Shown piece after piece: positions 1-5,805 of a stretch of DNA of 11,448 nucleotides. The notes under the pieces are model-generated. The model saw nothing but the letters and a program-made list of their open reading frames with translations. It was not told the DNA's origin and ran no database searches. The first letter of the stretch is position 1, and the number at the start of each line of letters is the position of its first letter. A program made the position numbers and the translations under genes. The stretch is from Mariniphaga sp. (GTDB taxonomy: Bacteria > Bacteroidota > Bacteroidia > Bacteroidales > Prolixibacteraceae): NCBI GenBank assembly GCA_025363795.1, contig JANYLE010000152.1, positions 1 through 11,448 on the forward strand, read 5' to 3'.

Positions 1-213
1 CTCACCAGGTTTATAGCCCTGACTAAAAGAGATTTTCATCCCTGTAATGGCAAACGTTCCTTCAATCGTCAGATCTTTTGCAATCAATTCCGGCGCAGTA
101 CAAAACTGGACCGGGACATCATTGTTATTCAATTTTATCACAAAAGTATCCGCCCCTTTCGCGATATCGACGAAAAAGGTAAAGATGAGCAATATGAGGA
201 ATTGAATTCTCAA
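1..213 (-). CDS. N-terminus of a secreted surface protein (partial, cut by window edge)
   Basis: Reading leftward from a TTG codon at 213 gives 71 open codons to the window edge. The start reads (M)RIQFLILLIFTFFVDIAKG and then ADTFVIKLNNNDVPVQF. This is a one-Arg n-region, a strongly hydrophobic core of about 13 residues and a plausible signal-peptidase I site near AKG/A. The later stretch TIEGTFAITGMKISFSQGY resembles the start of large Bacteroidetes cell-surface proteins (PKD/cadherin-like, often T9SS or gliding-motility-associated), but the diagnostic C-terminus is outside the window. TTG is the only reasonable start because an in-frame TAG sits immediately before it. The gene begins 8 bases after the stop of the dihydroorotate-dehydrogenase-like gene, so cotranscription is likely. 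Secretion is well supported. The surface-adhesin assignment is an inference from resemblance only. Confidence 0.6.
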   Translation of the reverse strand, partial: MRIQFLILLIFTFFVDIAKGADTFVIKLNNNDVPVQFCTAPELIAKDLTIEGTFAITGMKISFSQGYKPGE

Positions 214-221
214 CTATTTGA

Positions 222-1202
222 TCAGGAGAAGTATTTCATAAACTGTACCCGTTCATACATAGCCGGATTGGGAAGTTTTGAATAGCTAAGTCTTCCGCGA
301 AAATCAGAGATCTGCTTGAAATTCCATTTTTTCATAAACGATTTAAGGAACTCAAGGATTTCATCGATCTGACCAAACCCATTCAAATAAAGGGTCGAAC
401 AGATCTGTCCGACAGTAGCACCGGCAAGCAACAGTTTAACAAGCGCTTCCCCATCATGAATTCCCGTTGACGCAGCAATATCAATATTTTTTATCTTACC
501 AGAGACGATTCCTGTCCAGCGAAGTGAGTGACGAATATCAGCGGGAGAGCTATAAATCGACGAAGATGTCAATTCAAGTGTTTCAAGTTCAATATCGGGT
601 TCGTAGAACCGATTAAACATCACCACCGCTGCGGCCCCGTTGGTCTGAAGTTTATCCACCATCCCGACAAGATTGGTGAAATTATTCCCGATTTTCATCG
701 CCACGGGGATTTTAACCACTTTGCGAACATCTGACAGTATATCGAGGTACCTGAATTCCAAATCCGCAGAAGAAATTTTCCGGTTAGTCGGAATAATAAA
801 TGCATTAATTTCCAAAGCATCCGCACCGGCTTTCTCAATCTGGCGCGCAAATGATATCCATTCGTCACCCGAAATGCAATTGACACTGGCAATAACAGGA
901 ATACTTACCGACGATTTAGCCAACCTGATTAAATCAAGGTATTGCTGAACATTGTTTTGACGGACATAATCCGATATATAGTTTTCATCCCCAGGCGGAT
1001 TGTTGTGCTGAATATCTTTGCTGATCACCTTGCTCACCTCGTTATTGATCTGCTCCTCGAACAGCGATTTAAGCACGATCGCCCCGATTCCCTTATCATG
1101 CAACTGAACGATTTTGTCGATCGAATTAGTCAATCCGGAACTGGATGCTACCAGCGGATTTTTAAGGGCAAGGCCCATGTAAGTTGTTGATATATTAGGC
1201 AT
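222..1202 (-). CDS. Dihydroorotate dehydrogenase-like FMN TIM-barrel protein
   Basis: This 326-residue protein has the (beta/alpha)8 fold of the PyrD family. Visible motifs are NPLVASSSGLT (15-25), GIGAIVLKSLFEEQI (38-52), IPVIASVNC (101-109), AGADALEINAF (125-135), VAMKIG (167-172), GAAAVVMFNRFYEPD (189-203), and the C-terminal phosphate/FMN-binding STGIHDGEALVKLLLAGA (245-262). Genuine dihydroorotate dehydrogenases carry an N-x-S-C/S-P-N active-site segment after the E-x-N strand. Here that place reads EINAFIIPTN (131-140), so the usual catalytic Cys or Ser is missing. It belongs with the 'dihydroorotate dehydrogenase-like' proteins whose substrate is not established, so pyrD is not assigned. 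An ATG at 1262 would add 20 residues. The ATG at 1202 is preferred because homology begins there (MPNISTTYMGL) and a candidate promoter overlaps the extension. It lies 103 bases after yggS. Confidence 0.85.
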   Translation of the reverse strand: MPNISTTYMGLALKNPLVASSSGLTNSIDKIVQLHDKGIGAIVLKSLFEEQINNEVSKVISKDIQHNNPPGDENYISDYVRQNNVQQYLDLIRLAKSSVSIPVIASVNCISGDEWISFARQIEKAGADALEINAFIIPTNRKISSADLEFRYLDILSDVRKVVKIPVAMKIGNNFTNLVGMVDKLQTNGAAAVVMFNRFYEPDIELETLELTSSSIYSSPADIRHSLRWTGIVSGKIKNIDIAASTGIHDGEALVKLLLAGATVGQICSTLYLNGFGQIDEILEFLKSFMKKWNFKQISDFRGRLSYSKLPNPAMYERVQFMKYFS

Positions 1203-1242
1203 ACTAAAATTATGAATTGCGTTAGCAAAAAAATAGTTCATC

Positions 1243-1272
1243 CAAAATAAAGGCACTCCCAACTTTTGTCAA
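1243..1272 (-). promoter_or_regulatory. Candidate Bacteroidetes-type promoter for the DHOD-like gene
   Basis: On the minus strand a TTTG/TTG -33 element (complement of 1270-1272) is followed after 19 bases by TTATTTTG (complement of 1243-1250). That is one mismatch from the TAnnTTTG -7 consensus of this phylum. The predicted start of transcription lies about 30-35 bases before the ATG at 1202 and downstream of the alternative ATG at 1262, which supports the shorter protein. Read by eye from consensus only. Confidence 0.4.
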
Positions 1273-1305
1273 ACCAAACTTCAGGCAATCCTTACGCGCC
1301 CAATG

Positions 1306-1968
1306 TCAGCGTTCTCCAAAAATGGTACTGCCAATCCTAACCATCGTACTGCCATTTTCAATGGCATATTGGTAATCGTGCGACATTCCCATAGAGATTT
1401 CGCGAAAGTTATCATTTCCGCCAAAGAAAACATCCTTTAGATTTTGAAATATAGTATGAAGCGTTGAAAATTCTTTTTTTATTTGGACAACATCATCGGT
1501 ATAAGTTGCCACACCCATCACTCCGGCAATCGTAACATTATCAAATTCAGCATTTTTAATGGCAAATGTCACCTGAATTGCTTCCTCGGGTGAAAACCCA
1601 AATTTAGATTCCTCATTTGCGATATGAACCTGAAGAAGACAGGGGATCACCCTCCCCTCCCGTTTAGCTTCATCATTGATGATCGTTAAAACTTTTAAAC
1701 TGTCAACCGAGTGAATCATTGCAACAAAGGGAGCGATAAACCGAACTTTATTTGATTGAAGATGACCAATAAAGTGCCATTCAATATCTTTTGGCAATGA
1801 TTCCCATTTACGAACTAATTCCTGGACTTTATTCTCACCAAAAATCCGCTGCCCTGCCTTGTAAGCTTCCATTATCTCCTCGTTACTCTTTGTCTTTGAA
1901 ACAGCAACAAGTTTAACACCCTCAGGCAGTGATGAACAGATCGTATTTAAGTTTTTTTCAATTGTCAT
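1306..1968 (-). CDS. yggS: YggS/PLPBP family pyridoxal phosphate homeostasis protein
   Basis: This 220-residue cytosolic protein binds PLP without catalysing a known reaction and helps balance PLP, amino-acid and keto-acid pools. The family is a single alanine-racemase-type TIM barrel, and the length is typical. Hallmarks seen in order are LVAVSKTK (20-27) with the PLP-binding lysine K25, FGENKVQEL, WHFIGHLQSNKV, IHSVDS, and the C-terminal phosphate-binding region MGMSHDYQYAIENGSTMVRIG followed by STIFGER. The ATG at 1968 is preceded by a purine-rich AAGAGAA stretch instead of a clear Shine-Dalgarno. It is divergent from the outer-membrane protein gene at 2129 and upstream of, and co-directional with, the DHOD-like gene. 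No oddities were seen. The family call is secure. Confidence 0.95.
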   Translation of the reverse strand: MTIEKNLNTICSSLPEGVKLVAVSKTKSNEEIMEAYKAGQRIFGENKVQELVRKWESLPKDIEWHFIGHLQSNKVRFIAPFVAMIHSVDSLKVLTIINDEAKREGRVIPCLLQVHIANEESKFGFSPEEAIQVTFAIKNAEFDNVTIAGVMGVATYTDDVVQIKKEFSTLHTIFQNLKDVFFGGNDNFREISMGMSHDYQYAIENGSTMVRIGSTIFGER

Positions 1969-1985
1969 TTCTCTTAATTTTCATT

Positions 1986-2014
1986 CAAATTTAGAAAAAA
2001 GCAGCTAATTACAA
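1986..2014 (-). promoter_or_regulatory. Candidate promoter for yggS
   Basis: The minus strand shows an exact -7 match, TAAATTTG (complement of 1986-1993), preceded after 18 bases by TTG (complement of 2012-2014). This spacing is at the short end for Bacteroidetes promoters. It would leave a very short leader of about 10-12 bases before the ATG at 1968. No equally good promoter was found for the divergent gene at 2129. Confidence 0.4.
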
Positions 2015-2128
2015 CATCCAATACAAATTGAGATTCGTCGTTTGTATTTGTTAAGCCACTAAGCCGTCCATGCTATTTTTTTTAACTTTACACCCGAACA
2101 GAGTTCGTTTGATTTCAATAAAGATCGC

Positions 2129-2824
2129 ATGAAGAAATATCTTATTCTATTACTGATTGCCGGATGCTCCCTGACCGGTTTCGCGCAACCAAAAGATTTT
2201 AAAACAGAACTCTATATAGGGGCTTCAGGAGGTATGACGTTCTCGAAGGTGAGGTTTTACCCCAATATCATTGAATCATTTCAGCAAGGAAATTCCGGCG
2301 GGATTATGTTCCGGCTTATATCGGAACCTCATATCGGTTTCCAGGTGGAGGTCAATTACACACAGAAAGGATGGAAAGAAGATTCAATAGGCAACGCTGG
2401 TGACACTAAAATTGGCTATTCGCGGATCTTAAACTATGTGAGCATGCCAATAATGACGCATGTTAATCTTGGCAATAAAGCGTTTCGTTTTACAATTAAC
2501 CTGGGTCCTGAAGTGGCTTATATGTTTTCAGAAGAGGAACATCTTACTCCCGCATCGACTGTGATATCTGCAGAACAGGGATTTCGCACTTACGTTGGAA
2601 AACCCACCGATACTCAGCTTGATTTTCTTTTTACGTTTGGCCTTGGAATGGAGTACCACCTGAAAAAGGGAGGTGCATTTGCACTCGAAGGACGAGCCTA
2701 TTACAGTCTTCCCAACCTTTTTAATCCTGACAATTACCCGTATAAAGTCTCTCAAAGTAACGGGGCACAGGTTAAACTGGCTTACCTGTTTCAAATCAAC
2801 AAAAAGAGGAAAGCGGCTAAATAA
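2129..2824 (+). CDS. Outer-membrane beta-barrel protein, PorT/OMP_b-brl_2-like
   Basis: This 231-residue exported protein begins MKKYLILLLIAGCSLTGFAQ. It has a Lys-rich n-region, a hydrophobic core and a likely signal-peptidase I cut after GFA or GFAQ. The mature part has alternating hydrophobic/aromatic strands typical of an eight-stranded barrel. Examples are ELYIGASGGMTFSKVRF, GGIMFRLISE, IGFQVEVNYTQKGWKED, RILNYVSMPIMTHVNLG, RFTINLGPEVAYMFSE, LDFLFTFGLGMEYHL and GAFALEGRAYYSLPNLF. The VNYTQKGWK segment and the YVSMPIM strand are characteristic of the PorT-like family in Bacteroidota. Its exact role is unknown; it probably sits in the outer membrane as a small barrel. Residues 10-13 (IAGC) also fit a lipobox, which is ambiguous. 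The gene stands alone, divergent from yggS, and converges on the leftward DUF1015 operon across a repeat-bearing gap. Confidence 0.85.
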   Translation: MKKYLILLLIAGCSLTGFAQPKDFKTELYIGASGGMTFSKVRFYPNIIESFQQGNSGGIMFRLISEPHIGFQVEVNYTQKGWKEDSIGNAGDTKIGYSRILNYVSMPIMTHVNLGNKAFRFTINLGPEVAYMFSEEEHLTPASTVISAEQGFRTYVGKPTDTQLDFLFTFGLGMEYHLKKGGAFALEGRAYYSLPNLFNPDNYPYKVSQSNGAQVKLAYLFQINKKRKAAK

Positions 2825-2868
2825 TTTGCAAATGGCATAATTCGTCGTTCCGGCTTTCTGAAACCAGA

Positions 2869-3099
2869 GCTGACCATCTGATTCTCTCCGATAATACCTT
2901 TCACTATATAGCTGATCAATGCCATTCAGTAGATGATCTGTTTCATTAAATCGGTGACGCGTTCCACCATTTAGATGAGTTGTTACACGATATAGATGAA
3001 TTGCTACACTGCATAGATGAGTTGCTCCACAATATAGATGAATTATTACACCGCGTAGATGAGTCGTTACACCGCGTAGATGCAATGTTACGCCGGCGT
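2869..3099 (+). repeat. 21-bp tandem repeat array, about 10-11 units
   Basis: Units begin at 2869(?), 2890, 2911, 2932, 2953, 2974, 2995, 3016, 3037, 3058 and 3079, each exactly 21 bases. The six units from 2974 share the core GATGARTTGYTACAC followed by six variable bases usually ending in TA. Units 3037 and 3058 differ at three of 21 positions, and units 2974 and 2995 at five. Units to the left decay: 2890 still matches at its ends and centre, 2911 to 2953 weakly, and 2869 is doubtful. There are no unique spacers, so this is not CRISPR. Because 21 is divisible by 3, both strands stay open through much of the array. The forward frame reads as DELLH-x-I/V-type heptads and the reverse frame as HL-xx-VTT-type heptads. 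The period also equals two turns of B-DNA. Function is unknown. Confidence 0.85.
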
Positions 3100-3113
3100 A
3101 ACAATTCATCTAC
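3076..3113. repeat. Inverted terminal repeat copy with perfect 16-bp palindrome
   Basis: The centre GTTACGCCGGCGTAAC (3087-3102) is a perfect palindrome. It is flanked symmetrically by GTAGATG (3076-3082) and its complement CATCTAC (3107-3113), with four imperfect bases on each side between (CAAT and AATT). Read on the minus strand, the right half is another array unit, GATGAATTGTTAC..., in opposite orientation. The array therefore ends with a head-to-head inverted unit that could form a hairpin or cruciform. It lacks a following T-tract, so it is not a typical terminator. Confidence 0.85.
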
Positions 3114-3271
3114 AAGCTGTTATGATCGCCCTGAATTTAGGGGAAAATGAATGAAAAAATGAATAAAAGTACCGAATTGTCGTAACGGAAATAAGGAAGA
3201 ACCTTTCGGGAAACAGGATGATCGGGGACGACCAAAGTAACGAAAGACGAAATCAGCGGAATGAAGCAATA

Positions 3272-3301
3272 AAAAAGGCGACCAAATCTGGCCGCCTTTT
3301 T
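3272..3301 (-). terminator. Rho-independent terminator of the serC-DUF1015 operon
   Basis: In the leftward transcript AAAAAGGCG pairs with CGCCUUUUU. The stem continues with a G-U wobble and two C-G pairs (12 bp in all) around a 6-base loop, and ends in a run of six U. It lies 10 bases beyond the DUF1015 stop. On the other strand the wobble becomes an A-C mismatch, so the structure favours the leftward direction, although it may also stop rightward transcripts. Confidence 0.85.
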
Positions 3302-3311
3302 CTAATATTCG

Positions 3312-4559
3312 TTATTCAAGTTCGTGTACTACCAAACCAGATCTGAGCTTAGGCTCAAACCAGGTGGTTTTTGGAGGCATTATATTACCTGAATCGGCAA
3401 TGTTGATCAGTTGCCTCATCGAAACAGGATAGAGCGCAAATGCGACCTTCATATCGCCACCGTCAACTCTTGTTTTCAATTCGCCCAAACCACGGATTCC
3501 ACCAATAAAATCGACCCGCTTATCAGTTCTCAAATCTTTTATTCCCAGAATTTTATCCAGGATAAGACTCGATAGAATTGTAACATCAAGAACACCGATA
3601 GGATCATTATCGTTATACCGGCCCGATTTGGTAACTAATTTGTACCATTCACCGCCAAGGTACATACTGAATGTATGCAACTGATCAGGTTTGTAAATTC
3701 CGGTACCAACTTTTTGTATTTCGAAATCTTCGCTAATCTTATCAATCAGTTCAGCCGGTGAAAGACCATTCAAATCTTTAACCGTACGGTTGTAATCGAT
3801 AATTTTTAGTTGATTGTCGGGGAAATGAACAGCAAGAAAATAGTTATATTCCTCATCACCTGTGTGATTCGGATTTTTGGCGCGTTTCTCATTACCGACA
3901 AGGGCTGCTGCTGCTGTGCGATGATGACCATCGGCAACATAGGTAGCCGGAATTTTGGCAAAAAGTTTCACAATCTTGTCAATGGTCTCATCATTATCAA
4001 CGAGCCAGAAATGATGTCCAAATCCATCTTCCGCCACGAAATCGTATACGGGAGATTGGGTTGCCACAATCTCAGCGACGATATCATCGAGCGCTTTTAC
4101 CGCAGGATAGGCAAAAAACACCGGTTCCATATTGGCATTGGTAATCCGGACATGTTTCATCCGGTCTTCCTCCTTGTCGCTGCGGGTTAATTCATGCTTT
4201 TTGATCACACCATTCAGGTAGTCATCAACAGAAGCACAACCCACAATACCATATTGGGTTCTCCCCTCCATGGTCTGCGCATAAATATAGAGCGACGCTT
4301 TTGCATCCTTAACCAGCCAACCTTGTTTACGCCAAAGATTAAGATTTTCGGCAGCTTTTTGATAAACCGGCTCCGTGTGTTCATCGGTTCCGGCCGGAAA
4401 ATCTATTTCCGGTTTGATGATATGCAACAAAGTATAAGGATTGCCTTTTGCTTCAATCCTGGCTTCTTCCGAATTTAAAACATCGTAAGGGCGAGAGGCA
4501 ACCTTTGCTGCCAACTCAACAGGAGGTCGTATTCCTTTAAAAGGTTTTAAAACTGCCAT
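3312..4559 (-). CDS. DUF1015 family protein, encoded directly after serC
   Basis: This 415-residue cytosolic protein of the DUF1015 family is close to the usual full length. Recognisable segments are the N-terminal FKGIRPPVELAAKVASRPYDVL (7-28), IKKHELTRSDKEEDRMKH (119-136), MEPVFFAYP (144-152), the central VADGHHRTAAA (208-218), EYNYFLAVHFPD (237-248), and the C-terminal MPPKTTWFEPKLRSGL. DGHHR resembles the phosphoryl-transfer motif of ParB-fold free-serine kinases. With its place two bases after the serC stop, this suggests a role in serine or phosphoserine metabolism, but that function is an inference. The start codon ATG at 4559 is fixed by the tight spacing. Expression presumably depends on the serC promoter and ends at the hairpin at 3272-3301. 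Confidence 0.9.
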   Translation of the reverse strand: MAVLKPFKGIRPPVELAAKVASRPYDVLNSEEARIEAKGNPYTLLHIIKPEIDFPAGTDEHTEPVYQKAAENLNLWRKQGWLVKDAKASLYIYAQTMEGRTQYGIVGCASVDDYLNGVIKKHELTRSDKEEDRMKHVRITNANMEPVFFAYPAVKALDDIVAEIVATQSPVYDFVAEDGFGHHFWLVDNDETIDKIVKLFAKIPATYVADGHHRTAAAALVGNEKRAKNPNHTGDEEYNYFLAVHFPDNQLKIIDYNRTVKDLNGLSPAELIDKISEDFEIQKVGTGIYKPDQLHTFSMYLGGEWYKLVTKSGRYNDNDPIGVLDVTILSSLILDKILGIKDLRTDKRVDFIGGIRGLGELKTRVDGGDMKVAFALYPVSMRQLINIADSGNIMPPKTTWFEPKLRSGLVVHELE

Positions 4560-4561
4560 CG

Positions 4562-5632
4562 TTAATTCTGAGCTTCAAATTCTTTCATTGCATTCACCAG
4601 CACAGCCACACTTTCAATTGGCATTGCATTGTAGATTGAAGCCCTGAATCCGCCAACACTGCGGTGACCTTCGATACCGAGAATGTTCAATTCTTTTGCT
4701 TTGGCAAGGAATGCTTTTTCAAGCTCTTCAAAACCCGGAGCCATTACAAATACAACATTCATTTTTGAACGGTCTTCAGGATTTGGAACCGGGCAAGTGA
4801 ACATTTTGTTCCGGTCGATTTCATCATAAAGCAATTTGGCTTTGGCAATGTTTTTTACTTCCATCGCCTTGATTCCACCATTTTCCTTCAGCCATAATAA
4901 AGTCTGAAGTCCGGCGAATACAGAAAGTACAGGAGGCGTATTAAACATTGAAACTCCTTCGATATGTGTATTGTAATCAAGCATCGTAGGAATTGGTCGG
5001 CCAGTTTTACCCAACGCATCTTTGCGAACAATAACGAGAGTTACACCGGCTGGAGCCAGGTTTTTCTGTGCACCGGCATAGATCAGGTCGTATTTCGAAA
5101 TATCGATCGGACGACTGAAGATATCGGAAGACATATCGGCAACCAACCTTACAGGTGCATCAATATCTTTGTAAATCTGGGTTCCAAAAATGGTATTATT
5201 CGTTGTAATATGGAGATAATCAATATCAGATGGTATGCTTACATTTTTAGGAATGTAATTGTAATTTTTATCTTTCGAAGAAGCAACTTCAACAACTTCG
5301 CCGAAAAATTTAGCCTCTTTAAGTGCTTTTGATGCCCACACACCCGTGTTGTAATAGCCAGCTTTCTTTTTCAGCAAGTTAAAAGGAACCATACAAAACT
5401 GCAGACTTGCCCCACCCTGAAGAAAGATTACTTCGTAACCTTCGGGTACTTCGAGCAACTCTTTTACAAGCGCTATCGCCTGATCCATTACGGCAACAAA
5501 CTCCTTACTCCTATGCGAAATTTCCAAGACAGAAAGGGAAGTGCCGGCAAAGTTGATAACTGCTTCAGCAGTTTTCTGAATTGTGAAATCCGGAAGAATA
5601 GATGGACCTGCGTAAAAATTGTGCTTTTTCAT
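4562..5632 (-). CDS. serC: Phosphoserine aminotransferase
   Basis: This 356-residue PLP-dependent class-V aminotransferase converts 3-phosphohydroxypyruvate and glutamate to phosphoserine and 2-oxoglutarate in serine synthesis. It may also act on the 4-phosphohydroxythreonine step of PLP synthesis. Hallmarks are HNFYAGPSILP (4-14), EISHRSKEF (37-45), FLQGGASLQFCMVPFNLL (70-87), NTGVWASKA (95-103) with the ring-stacking W99, HITTNNTIFGTQ (141-152), VADMSSDIFSRPID (164-177), the Schiff-base lysine K190 in YAGAQKNLAPAG (185-196), and GHRSVGGFRASIYNA near the C-terminus. The length is normal. It is first gene of an operon with DUF1015 and lies 173 bases downstream of gcvT on the same strand. No serA lies next to it in this window. 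Confidence 0.97.
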   Translation of the reverse strand: MKKHNFYAGPSILPDFTIQKTAEAVINFAGTSLSVLEISHRSKEFVAVMDQAIALVKELLEVPEGYEVIFLQGGASLQFCMVPFNLLKKKAGYYNTGVWASKALKEAKFFGEVVEVASSKDKNYNYIPKNVSIPSDIDYLHITTNNTIFGTQIYKDIDAPVRLVADMSSDIFSRPIDISKYDLIYAGAQKNLAPAGVTLVIVRKDALGKTGRPIPTMLDYNTHIEGVSMFNTPPVLSVFAGLQTLLWLKENGGIKAMEVKNIAKAKLLYDEIDRNKMFTCPVPNPEDRSKMNVVFVMAPGFEELEKAFLAKAKELNILGIEGHRSVGGFRASIYNAMPIESVAVLVNAMKEFEAQN

Positions 5633-5720
5633 TTGAAGGAAATTAAAAGTGATAAATTTTATAACTTGTTATAATTGTGTCTATTATCGTGAAACAAATA
5701 GCTTATCCGACTAATAGTTG

Positions 5721-5752
5721 CAAAATTAACACATTTGTCAGAAACATGACAA
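5721..5752 (-). promoter_or_regulatory. Candidate promoter for serC-DUF1015
   Basis: The minus strand shows TAATTTTG (complement of 5721-5728), an exact TAnnTTTG -7 box. It is preceded after 21 bases by TTTTTG containing the TTG -33 element (complement of 5750-5752). The predicted leader to the ATG at 5632 is about 80 bases. This suggests serC can be expressed independently of gcvT. Confidence 0.45.
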
Positions 5753-5805
5753 AAATCAATAAAAAATTAAACCTATGTAATGAATCCTTAACATGTGGCT
5801 CAATC

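Larger units (their letters stand above)
2825..3311. other. Convergent intergenic region with repeat array and terminator
   Basis: This 487-bp gap lies between two convergent genes and contains no gene I can support. From left to right it holds about 45 bp of unremarkable sequence and then a degenerating-to-conserved 21-bp tandem array (about 2869-3099). An inverted terminal copy with a perfect palindrome follows (3076-3113). Next come about 150 bp of purine-rich, A/G-biased top strand (3120-3270) without a clear motif, and a terminator (3272-3301). No clear terminator directly follows the stop of the gene ending at 2824, so its transcript may run through the array. Confidence 0.7.

Noticed and set aside
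222..1202. Naming the DHOD-like gene pyrD
   Set aside because: The canonical active-site N-x-S-C/S-P-N segment is missing.
2040..2128. Promoter of the beta-barrel gene
   Set aside because: TAACTTTA and TTCGTTTG are near-matches to the -7 box, but neither has a TTG at the proper distance.
2528..3109. 193-codon minus-strand open frame starting in the repeat array
   Set aside because: Its first half is a translation of the 21-bp repeats and its second half is antisense to a well-supported beta-barrel gene. No domain, promoter or ribosome site supports it.
2869..3113. Possible CRISPR array
   Set aside because: Units are contiguous 21-mers with no unique spacers, and no cas genes are present.
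3120..3270. Small peptide gene after the array (ATG at 3147)
   Set aside because: The frame closes after about a dozen codons and has no supporting signals.
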